Shown piece by piece: positions 51,405 through 59,114 of a DNA stretch of 64,000 nucleotides. The notes beneath the pieces are model-generated. The model saw only the letters and a program-made list of their open reading frames with translations, was not told where the DNA came from and ran no database searches. Each line of letters starts with the position of its first letter. Position 1 is the stretch's first letter. This stretch comes from Candidatus Eiseniibacteriota bacterium. Lineage in GTDB: Bacteria; Eisenbacteria; RBG-16-71-46; SZUA-252. The translations under genes and the position numbers were made by a program. The stretch lies in assembly GCA_003235575.1 (NCBI GenBank), contig QJVW01000011.1:1-64000 (forward strand). Direction: 5' to 3'.

Positions 51405-51433
51405 ACGCTACGTGAGCAGCGGCCCGAAAGCAA
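51405..51433 (-). promoter_or_regulatory. Promoter TTGCTT-N17-TAGCGT (minus strand) of the GT4 gene
   Basis: Read on the minus strand: TTGCTT, 17 bp, TAGCGT; the -10 ends 8 nt before the ATG at 51396 with no room for a ribosome site, so a leaderless mRNA is likely. Confidence 0.5.
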
Positions 51434-51499
51434 CGACGGCCACTCTCCGAGGGCGGGCCGCTGGTCCGCGTTCCGGCCACGATGAGGACAAATGGACCA

Positions 51500-51529
51500 T
51501 TGTACGGGGCGCGGCGGCGGGGCTACCGT
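51500..51529 (+). promoter_or_regulatory. Weak promoter candidate TTGTAC-N18-TACCGT
   Basis: The only paired boxes I find ahead of the secreted repeat protein gene; the leader would be about 115 nt. The rest of this 254-bp divergent gap shows nothing else. Confidence 0.3.
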
Positions 51530-51650
51530 CTTGTGACGACAACACTGGGGACGAGGCCCGTCGTGGCGACGTTTCCACCCCTCGCGCCAGTGCGGCCGGC
51601 AGGATCGCCGGCACGACGAACCACACAGCCAGGCCAAGGGGACGACCTCC

Positions 51651-54638
51651 ATGCGACTCCCGAGCGCTCCGATCCCTCGCCGTTCATTCCGACGCTCCGA
51701 CTCGTTCCGTCGCATCCTTGTAGGCGCGCTCGCGCTCGTCGCGGTCAACGCGGGTGCGCCGGCCCTCTGCGCGGACCCTTTGTTCGGAATCGCCGCGCAC
51801 TACCCCAGCGGCTCCAGGCCGACGTCCGTCGCCCTTGGGGAGTTCACCGGCGATATGTTCCCCGAGATGGTGGCGACGAACTTCAACGATGGGACCGTTT
51901 CCGTGTGGCGCAACAGCGGAGACGGCACCTTTCTTCCCCAGGTGCCGTATCCCGCGGGCGCCGGCGCGTGGGCGGTTGCCGTCGGCGATCTGAACTTCGA
52001 TAACCATAGCGACCTTGCCGTCGCGAACAACCTTGCCGGAACGGTCTCGATCCTCCTCGGGAACGGCGATGGAACGTTCCGGCCGAAGTCCGACGTCCCG
52101 ACAGGGGGCGGTCCGAACAGCGGGCCCTGGGCGCTCGAACTTGCGGAGCTGAACGGAGACGGGAAGCCCGACCTTGCGATCGTTCAAGCGAACGTCGGCA
52201 CCGTGTCGGTTCTCTTCGGCAACGGGATCGGCGGTTTCACGCAGGGCCCCATCCTGCCGGCAGGCATCACTCCGACGTCGCTGGCGATCGGCGACGCCAC
52301 CGCGGACGGCATCGCCGATATCGTCGTGGCCGGCTACGGAACGGGCGCGATCTACATCTACCCAGGCTCCGGCGCCGGCACCTTCGGCGCGCCGATCAGC
52401 CTTCCCGGGGGAGGCGCTCCGCTCGCCGTGAAGGTGGCCGACCTGAACAAGGACCCGTGGCCCGACCTGGCCGTCGTCGGGTACGGGACGGGCGAAGCGC
52501 TCGTCTACTCCGGGAACGGCGCGGGCTCCTTCGACCCGAGGGTTGAGTACACCGTGGGCAGGGGGCCGTATTCGGTTTCCGTGAAGGACCTGAACGGAGA
52601 CTCCTGGCCCGACTTGACGCTGGCGAACTACCTTTCGGATGACATCTCCGTGTTGCTGAACGATACGCACGGGGCGTTCTTTCCGCAGGACGTCTTTCCC
52701 ATCGGGTTCAAGCCCTCCATGGTCGTGGCCGGGGACGTGAACGGGGACGCGAGATCCGATCTGGTCGTCGCGGTCTCCGGATCCGACAACGTGGCGGTCT
52801 TGATCAACGGGGCGCCGCCGGGTCCGAGCGGGGAACCGATCGTGACGGCGCCGGCGTCCCGATCCGGACTCATCGGCCAGCTCATCTCCTTTGGCGCGAC
52901 CGCCGTCGATCCGGACGCGGACGCGATCGAATCGTTCACCGCGGCCGGGACGGCCATCGCGGCGGGCGGATCGTTCGCCGTTACGGCGCCCGACAACACG
53001 TCGGGGCTCTTCCAGTGGGTGCCCGCGATCGGCCAGAGCGGCGTCTACTCGGTCACGCTGTCCGCGAGCAGCGCGTGCCGCCCGACCGGCGTCAGCGGCG
53101 CCGTCGTGTGCGATGTCGGAACGGCCACGACCGCCATCTTCGTCGCCACGACCGACCAGCCGCTTGTCATCGATCCGATTCCCGATCTGTCGGTAGCCGT
53201 GGGCGCGGTCTTGGACGTGCCGGTTCATGCGAGCGACGCCGACGGTGATCCCATCGTCCTCGGCCTGACCGCGCCTCCCTTCGCCTCGCTGATCGCGATC
53301 CAACAAGGGACCCCCGGGGTCGTCGACGCGACCCTCCGCCTCACGCCGAGCTCATCCGATGCCGGCATCCACCTCGGCAATCACATCCAGGCCGTGGCGG
53401 GGCCGAGCGCGGCCGACGTCGTCTTTACCATCGAGGTTGTGAGCGGGAACCAATTGCCGGTCCTGAGCGCGCCGGCGAGCGTGGCGACGTTCGAGGGAAC
53501 ACTCGTGGCGTTTGCCGTGACCGCAAGCGACGGCGACGGGGAGCACGTCATGCTGGGCGCCCTGAACCGTCCCGTGGGCTCGACCTTCATCGATCATGGG
53601 GACAATACGGGATCGTTTTCGTGGACGCCGGGCTACGCGCAGGCGGGCTCCTACGGGGTAACATTCACGGGGCGCGACGACAGCGGCGGCAACGCGGCGC
53701 CGGTGACCGTCTTCATCACCGTGGACAACCTGAACCGTCCGCCGACCGCCGATCCCGGAGGGCCGTACGCCGGGATCATCGGCGTGGTCCTGGCATTTGA
53801 CGGAACGGGTTCCCACGACGTCGACGGCGACCCGCTTGCATACGACTGGGACTTCGGAGACGGCGCCCACGCGACGGGCCCTACGCCGGAGCACGCGTTC
53901 GGCGCGGGGGGCACGTTTGTGGTCATGCTCACGGTGAGCGACGGGAGTGAATCCGACGCGGCGGCGACAACGGCGACCATCCAAGACGTCTTTCCGGCTC
54001 GGGCTTTCACCTTCGGCGGAAATTCCACCATCCGGCTCGGATCGGCGAAACCGACGTGGTGCGCTCAGATCGAACCTGTCGACGCGTCCTACCTGAACAC
54101 CGCGGTGCTGCCCGCGACGATCTCTGCTACGTGGGATGGCAATTCGATTCCGGTTCGCGGGGATAAGGTGACCCTTGGAGGCGATCGCGACGCCAATGGC
54201 ATTCAGGATGTCACCGCGTGCTTCGACAAGGAAGATCTGCGGGGGCTGTTTGCGAGCCTACCCAAGGGGAAGCAGGTTGTTACCGTCGATCTCGACGGTG
54301 CGCTTCTGTCGGGCGGGACCTTCCACGCCGCGCTGACAGTCGACGTCGTCAGCAGCGGGCCGGCCATGGCGGCCTCCCTGTCCCCGAACCCGTTGACGGA
54401 CGACGGATGGCTTACCTTTTCCACGACCCGTGCCGGCTGGGCCCGCGTTTCGGTGTTCGACCTGCACGGCAGACTTGTCCGACGCCTGTTGGACGAGCGG
54501 GGGGTGAGTCCTGGCTATCACGACGTGCGGATCGATGGGTGGTCGGAGCGTGGTTCGCGACTACCCTCAGGGGTCTACTTCTACCGAGTCGAAACGGCGG
54601 AGGGATCCTTGACGGGACGCTTCGCGATCGCGCGGTAG
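51651..54638 (+). CDS. Secreted FG-GAP/VCBS repeat protein with PKD and FlgD-like domains
   Basis: A 995-residue exported protein. Signal peptide about 1-41 (LVGALALVAVNAGAPALCA). Residues about 45-400 hold seven FG-GAP/VCBS beta-propeller repeats, seen in VAVGDLNFDNHSDLAVANN, LAELNGDGKPDLAIV, VADLNKDPWPDLAVVG and similar calcium-binding DxNxDxxxD loops. Cadherin-like/Ig-type repeats follow (about 405-690, with VDPDADAIESF and ASDADGDPIVLG). A PKD domain is at about 695-785 (NRPPTADPGGPYAG, YDWDFGDG). The FlgD-like tail is the last 85 residues (SLSPNPLTDDG to GVYFYRVETAEG). It is probably a surface adhesin or matrix protein, placed within the glycan locus. Confidence 0.88.
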   Translation: MRLPSAPIPRRSFRRSDSFRRILVGALALVAVNAGAPALCADPLFGIAAHYPSGSRPTSVALGEFTGDMFPEMVATNFNDGTVSVWRNSGDGTFLPQVPYPAGAGAWAVAVGDLNFDNHSDLAVANNLAGTVSILLGNGDGTFRPKSDVPTGGGPNSGPWALELAELNGDGKPDLAIVQANVGTVSVLFGNGIGGFTQGPILPAGITPTSLAIGDATADGIADIVVAGYGTGAIYIYPGSGAGTFGAPISLPGGGAPLAVKVADLNKDPWPDLAVVGYGTGEALVYSGNGAGSFDPRVEYTVGRGPYSVSVKDLNGDSWPDLTLANYLSDDISVLLNDTHGAFFPQDVFPIGFKPSMVVAGDVNGDARSDLVVAVSGSDNVAVLINGAPPGPSGEPIVTAPASRSGLIGQLISFGATAVDPDADAIESFTAAGTAIAAGGSFAVTAPDNTSGLFQWVPAIGQSGVYSVTLSASSACRPTGVSGAVVCDVGTATTAIFVATTDQPLVIDPIPDLSVAVGAVLDVPVHASDADGDPIVLGLTAPPFASLIAIQQGTPGVVDATLRLTPSSSDAGIHLGNHIQAVAGPSAADVVFTIEVVSGNQLPVLSAPASVATFEGTLVAFAVTASDGDGEHVMLGALNRPVGSTFIDHGDNTGSFSWTPGYAQAGSYGVTFTGRDDSGGNAAPVTVFITVDNLNRPPTADPGGPYAGIIGVVLAFDGTGSHDVDGDPLAYDWDFGDGAHATGPTPEHAFGAGGTFVVMLTVSDGSESDAAATTATIQDVFPARAFTFGGNSTIRLGSAKPTWCAQIEPVDASYLNTAVLPATISATWDGNSIPVRGDKVTLGGDRDANGIQDVTACFDKEDLRGLFASLPKGKQVVTVDLDGALLSGGTFHAALTVDVVSSGPAMAASLSPNPLTDDGWLTFSTTRAGWARVSVFDLHGRLVRRLLDERGVSPGYHDVRIDGWSERGSRLPSGVYFYRVETAEGSLTGRFAIAR

Positions 54639-54752
54639 CCGCATCCCATCGGGTCCGCATCGCGGGCCGGCGGGGTCGGGGGGCGTCCGCCGCGGTCGTC
54701 CCCCCTCGGCCCGTGCGGGATGGACACCCCCGGGCCTTCCGCATCCCTCGAC

Positions 54753-54782
54753 TTGACTTCACCTTGCGCCGACAAGTAGGCT
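54753..54782 (+). promoter_or_regulatory. Promoter TTGACT-N18-TAGGCT of the second glycan operon
   Basis: TTGACT (five of six to consensus) and TAGGCT at 18 bp; expected start near 54789, leader about 22 nt with GGAGG 6 nt before the GTG. Confidence 0.6.
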
Positions 54783-54810
54783 TGTCCAGTGCGCGAATGC
54801 GGAGGCTCTG

Positions 54811-55962
54811 GTGCGTCCCGTCTGGGACGTCGTCTGGCTGAGTGACATTCCCTGGTCGAGCCTCTGGCAGCGGCCTCAACAGCTTGCCACGCGCTTTCCC
54901 GACGATGCCCGCATTCTGTTCGTCGAGCCGTGGACCCTGGGAGCCGACGCCGCCTGGCGACCCCGGGAAGTCGCTCCGCGAATCAAGCGCGTCACGATCC
55001 CCTTTCTACCGCTCCACGCGCGGAATCCGCGCCTGCGACGCCTCGCCTACCGTCTGGGTTCCTGGGGCGCCGCGACGTCGGCGCTGTTCGCCCTGCAGGG
55101 CGCGCTGGCCCGCCGATGGGGTCGCTTCGGAAGGCCGGGCGCACGGCGGCTGGCGCTGGTGCAGAATTTTCTCGCCACGCCGTTTCTCGATTCCTGGAAG
55201 GCCGATCGAATCGTGTACGACATGATCGACGCACCACTCCATTTCGCCCCCGTGCCGCCGCGACTGGTGCCGCAGTGGGAGCGCCTGCTGAGCAGGGCCG
55301 ACCGCGTCGTGGTCACCTCCGGACCGCTGAGGTCGCTTGCCCGCTCGGGGGGCGCCGCGGACCCCTTGTTGATCGGAAACGGCGTCGACGCGGCGCGCTT
55401 CGACCCGGCGCGCGTGGCGCCCGCCGTGCTGCCGGGTTCCACCCAGGCGCCTGTCCTTGGATACGTCGGCTCGCTCCACTCCTGGGTCGATCTCGATCTG
55501 GTGGGCGCGCTCGCCGCCGCGATTCCCGAGGCCCGCATCGTGCTGGTCGGTCCGGCGCCGCCGGAGATCACCACGGCGCTCGACCGATTGATCGCGTCCC
55601 GGCCGAACGTCTTCTGGCTCGGCCCCAAGCCCTACGATGAGGTGCCGTCGATCGTCCGAGCGTTTCGCGTGGGACTGATTCCGTTCCGGCGCACGCCGCT
55701 CACCGAGGCCGTGAATCCGGTGAAGCTCTACGAGTACGCCGCCGCGGGAATTCCGACGGTCGCCACGCGGTTCCGCGACGACGTCGACGACTGGGGCGAA
55801 GCCGCCAGGGTCGCCGAAGGCCACGACGCGTTCATCGGGGCGTGCCGCGCGGCGCTGGCGTCGCCGCCCTCCGCCGAGGCGCTGCGCGCCTTTGCGCACC
55901 GCCATGACTGGGACGCGATCGCCGAGCGCTTTCGTGATGCCTGTCTCGGGGAGATGCCGTGA
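54811..55962 (+). CDS. Glycosyltransferase (GT4-like, glycosyl_trans_1_4 type)
   Basis: A 383-residue GT-B enzyme. Its N-terminus VVWLSDIPWSSLWQRPQQLATRF is typical of the subgroup of enzymes annotated as teichuronic acid or exopolysaccharide glycosyltransferases. Donor-domain marks: VLGYVGSLHSWVDLDLV, IVLVGPAP, NVFWLGPKPYDEVPSIV and VNPVKLYEYAAAGIPTVATRF. It opens a tightly overlapped operon (YfhO follows with a 4-nt overlap). Confidence 0.88.
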   Translation: MRPVWDVVWLSDIPWSSLWQRPQQLATRFPDDARILFVEPWTLGADAAWRPREVAPRIKRVTIPFLPLHARNPRLRRLAYRLGSWGAATSALFALQGALARRWGRFGRPGARRLALVQNFLATPFLDSWKADRIVYDMIDAPLHFAPVPPRLVPQWERLLSRADRVVVTSGPLRSLARSGGAADPLLIGNGVDAARFDPARVAPAVLPGSTQAPVLGYVGSLHSWVDLDLVGALAAAIPEARIVLVGPAPPEITTALDRLIASRPNVFWLGPKPYDEVPSIVRAFRVGLIPFRRTPLTEAVNPVKLYEYAAAGIPTVATRFRDDVDDWGEAARVAEGHDAFIGACRAALASPPSAEALRAFAHRHDWDAIAERFRDACLGEMP

Positions 55963-58394
55963 GTCGGGCGCTCGGCTGGCGGGCGGCCTACGGGATCGCG
56001 GCGCTCGCAATCCTGGTCTTCTTCTACCCGCTCGTGCTCGGCAATGTCTTTCTGTCGCCCGACTCCGTCGCGCCGGCCGGGTTCTCGAAGCTGGCGATGC
56101 AGGCGCTCTACGACCGGGGCGTCTACGCGCTGTGGAATCCCTACCACTTCCTCGGCATGCCGTCGTTCGGAAGTTTGGCGCACATCCCGCTGGTGTATCC
56201 GCTCGACGCGCTCTTCGGGTTCCTGAACGCGGCGCTCCACTTTCCGGATCTCACCTGGCTCCTGGCGCACTACCTGCTCCTCGCGATCGCCACCGTGGCG
56301 CTGCTGCGCGCGATGGGCGCCACGCCGGAGGCGGCGGTCCTGGGCGCGACGGCGTTGGCCCTGACGCCGAATCTCGTCGCGGTGGGGGCCTTCGGTCACG
56401 GCAGCCAGTTGATGACCGCGGCGTACCTGCCGCTCCTCTTTCTTCTGTACGACCGCTTCGCCCGCCGTGGTTCGCTGCTGGCGCTGGCGGGATTCGCCGT
56501 CGCGGCGGCGTTCCAACTCCTGCGGGGGCACGTGCAGATCGTCTTCTACACGTGGCTGGCCCTCGGCGTGTACGCCCTCTTCCTCGCGACGGCGGCGCTC
56601 CGGGAGAAGGCGCGCACGGCGGTCCTCCGTTCCCTGGGCGGCCTGGCGGCGGGCCTGGGGTTGGGATTCGGCATGAGCGCGTTCCTCTACCTGCCGATCC
56701 GCGCCTACGCGGCGCTTTCCATCCGTGGCGCGGGGGCCGGCGGGGGAGCCGGTTTCGACTACGCGACCTCGTGGTCGTTCTCGCCCGCGGAAATGCTCAC
56801 GTTCGCGATTCCGTCGATGTTCGGCTTCGGGGGCCCCACCTACTGGGGCACGATGCCGTTCACCGACTACCCGAACTACATGGGCATCGTGCCGGCCGCG
56901 CTCGCGGTCTACGCGGCGGTTCGCGTGCGGGGCACGTGGCGGACGTTCTTGATCACGCTCGCCGCCGTGTCGCTGCTCATCTCCTTCGGCAAGCACTTCG
57001 CGCCGCTCTACGCGCTTCTCTACGATCACCTGCCGTTCTTCAACAAGTTCCGCGTGCCGGTCATGATCCTCCTCCTGGTTCAGTTCGCGACCGCCGCGCT
57101 GGCCGCGCTCGGGCTGGATCGCGCGCTTCGGGCGCCGGCGCCCGCGCGGAAGGGAATGACGGTCGCCGGCGGGGCGCGCGCCTGGTGGCGCGCCGCGGGC
57201 CTCGCGGTGGCGGGGGGCATCGCCGGCGTGATGATTCTCCAGGCGCTGCGGCCGTCCCTCACCGCCGCCGCCGCCGCGAGCCGCTCGTACATGAACGCCG
57301 CCGCCGCGGCGCGCGCGCTCGACATGGCGGGCGTCGACGTGATCAAGTCGGGGTTCCTGCTCGGAATCGCGTTCGCCGCCGTGGCCCTCTTCCGCCAGGG
57401 ACGGATCGGAAGGCTGGCCGCCGCCGTGGCGCTCCTACTCCTGACGGCGGGGGATCTCTGGGGACTCGATCGGAAGATCATGGACCCGCAGATCGGATCG
57501 CCGCGCGAGTACGAGGAACACTTCACCGAGACCCCCGAGGTGACCTTCCTGCGCGGTGATTCGACGCAGTTCCGTGTCCTGCCGCTCCAGTGGAACGACT
57601 CGCGCCTCGCGGCGTACGGCGTGGCGTCCCTGCTCGGGTATCACCCGGCGAAGCCTCGCCTCTACCAGGCGTTCATGGACACGATCGGAATCAACGACAT
57701 CGGGACGCTGCAGCTCCTGAACACGAAGTACGTCCTGACCGACGGCTACTACCCGCCGGAGGCCGAGGGACTGACCCTGCGGCACGACGGGCCGGTCAAG
57801 GTCTACGAAGTCGAGGGCGCGCTGCCGCGCGCCTTCGTGGTCCACGGCGTGCGGCCGGTGCAAAGCCCTTCGATGGCGCTGGCGATCATTCGCGCGCACG
57901 GGTTCGATCCGACGCGGGAGGCGATCTGGTCCTCCGACAGTCCGCCCCCGGAGCTGCGGGAGCCGTTCGTGGCCGATTCCGTGCGGACCGTCCGATATGA
58001 TTTCAACGATATCGTCTACCATGTGACGACGGCGGCGCCCGGCATCCTGGTGACCGTCGAGTTGTGGGACCCCGACTGGCGGGTGACCGTCGACGGGAAG
58101 CCGGCCGCGCTCGAGCGGGTGAACTACTTGATGCGCGGCGTGGTTCTAGGGGCGGGGGCGCACGAGGTGCGCTACCACTACGTGCCGAGCGCGCTCCAGG
58201 CGGGCATTCGGATCTCGACCGCCGCGCTCGCCGCGACGTTGCTCCTGGGGGTGCTGGGCTTCGTCGCCGACCGTCGTCGTCGGGCGGCATCGCCGCCGCC
58301 GGGGGACGGCGGCGACGCGGAGGCGGCGACGGCGATGAAGCCGCCGACGAGAGACGTGGCGGGAGACCGGAGACGAAAGGGGAGACGCCGTTGA
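55959..58394 (+). CDS. YfhO family membrane glycosyltransferase-like protein
   Basis: An 811-residue protein with about twelve membrane helices and a C-terminal soluble beta domain (about 640-760). It fits the YfhO family of GT-C-like enzymes: early loop FLSPDSVAPAGFSKL, the WNPYHFLGMPSFGSLAH stretch and LLNTKYVLTDGYY. In Bacillus, YfhO works with the GT2 enzyme CsbB to put GlcNAc on lipoteichoic acid. Here the GT2 gene directly downstream overlaps by 4 nt (TTGA), a comparable pairing. The C-terminal domain (VTVELWDPDWRVTVDGK) is the usual family end. Confidence 0.88.
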   Translation: MSRALGWRAAYGIAALAILVFFYPLVLGNVFLSPDSVAPAGFSKLAMQALYDRGVYALWNPYHFLGMPSFGSLAHIPLVYPLDALFGFLNAALHFPDLTWLLAHYLLLAIATVALLRAMGATPEAAVLGATALALTPNLVAVGAFGHGSQLMTAAYLPLLFLLYDRFARRGSLLALAGFAVAAAFQLLRGHVQIVFYTWLALGVYALFLATAALREKARTAVLRSLGGLAAGLGLGFGMSAFLYLPIRAYAALSIRGAGAGGGAGFDYATSWSFSPAEMLTFAIPSMFGFGGPTYWGTMPFTDYPNYMGIVPAALAVYAAVRVRGTWRTFLITLAAVSLLISFGKHFAPLYALLYDHLPFFNKFRVPVMILLLVQFATAALAALGLDRALRAPAPARKGMTVAGGARAWWRAAGLAVAGGIAGVMILQALRPSLTAAAAASRSYMNAAAAARALDMAGVDVIKSGFLLGIAFAAVALFRQGRIGRLAAAVALLLLTAGDLWGLDRKIMDPQIGSPREYEEHFTETPEVTFLRGDSTQFRVLPLQWNDSRLAAYGVASLLGYHPAKPRLYQAFMDTIGINDIGTLQLLNTKYVLTDGYYPPEAEGLTLRHDGPVKVYEVEGALPRAFVVHGVRPVQSPSMALAIIRAHGFDPTREAIWSSDSPPPELREPFVADSVRTVRYDFNDIVYHVTTAAPGILVTVELWDPDWRVTVDGKPAALERVNYLMRGVVLGAGAHEVRYHYVPSALQAGIRISTAALAATLLLGVLGFVADRRRRAASPPPGDGGDAEAATAMKPPTRDVAGDRRRKGRRR

Positions 58395-59104
58395 AACCGC
58401 TGGTCATCATTCCGACCTACAACGAGAAGGAGAACGTCGAGGAACTCCTCCGGCAGATCTTCGCGCTCGAGGCCGGCATCGAGATCCTCATCGTGGACGA
58501 CAATTCGCCCGACGGCACCGGGGCGCTGGCGGACCGGATGGCGGCCGCCGATCCGCGCGTCCACGTGCTGCACCGCGAAGGAAAGATGGGGCTCGGCTCC
58601 GCCTACCGCGCGGGGTTCCAGTACGCGCTCCAGCGCGACTACGACGTCGTGTTCGAGATGGACGCCGACTTCTCGCACAGCCCGGAAAGCATCCCCGTGT
58701 TCCTGAAGGAGATCGAGACCGCCGACCTGGTGCTCGGGTCACGGTATCTGCATGGCGTGACCGTGGTGAACTGGCCCCTGACGCGCCTCATCCTTTCCTA
58801 TTCCGCCAACATGTACAGCCGCATCATCACCGGGATGCCGATCAAGGACGCCACGGGCGGCTTCAAGTGCTTCCGCCGGGAGGTCCTCGAAGCGATCGAC
58901 TGGAGCCGCGTGAAGTCCGACGGCTACGGATTCCAGATCGAGATCAACTTCAAGGCGTACCGAAAGGGGTTCCGGATCAAGGAAATCCCGATCCTCTTCG
59001 TCGACCGCATGGCGGGCGAGTCGAAGATGTCGCGCAAGATCGTCTGGGAAGCGGCCTACATGGTCTGGCGGCTGCGCCTTCTCGACCTGCTCGGAGCGCT
59101 GTAG
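58391..59104 (+). CDS. Polyprenol monophosphomannose synthase-like GT2
   Basis: A 237-residue soluble GT2 enzyme of the Dpm1/Ppm1 type: VIIPTYNEKENVEELL, VDDNSPDGTG, KMGLGSAYRAGFQYAL, EMDADFSHSPE, GSRYLHG, DATGGFKCFRREVLE and VDRMAGESKMSRKI. These are all hallmarks of dolichol/polyprenol-phosphate mannosyltransferases. It lacks the C-terminal helices of the GtrB type. It probably makes the lipid-linked sugar used by the YfhO protein with which it overlaps. TTG start. Confidence 0.95.
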   Translation: MKPLVIIPTYNEKENVEELLRQIFALEAGIEILIVDDNSPDGTGALADRMAAADPRVHVLHREGKMGLGSAYRAGFQYALQRDYDVVFEMDADFSHSPESIPVFLKEIETADLVLGSRYLHGVTVVNWPLTRLILSYSANMYSRIITGMPIKDATGGFKCFRREVLEAIDWSRVKSDGYGFQIEINFKAYRKGFRIKEIPILFVDRMAGESKMSRKIVWEAAYMVWRLRLLDLLGAL

Positions 59105-59114
59105 CGCGCATCCC

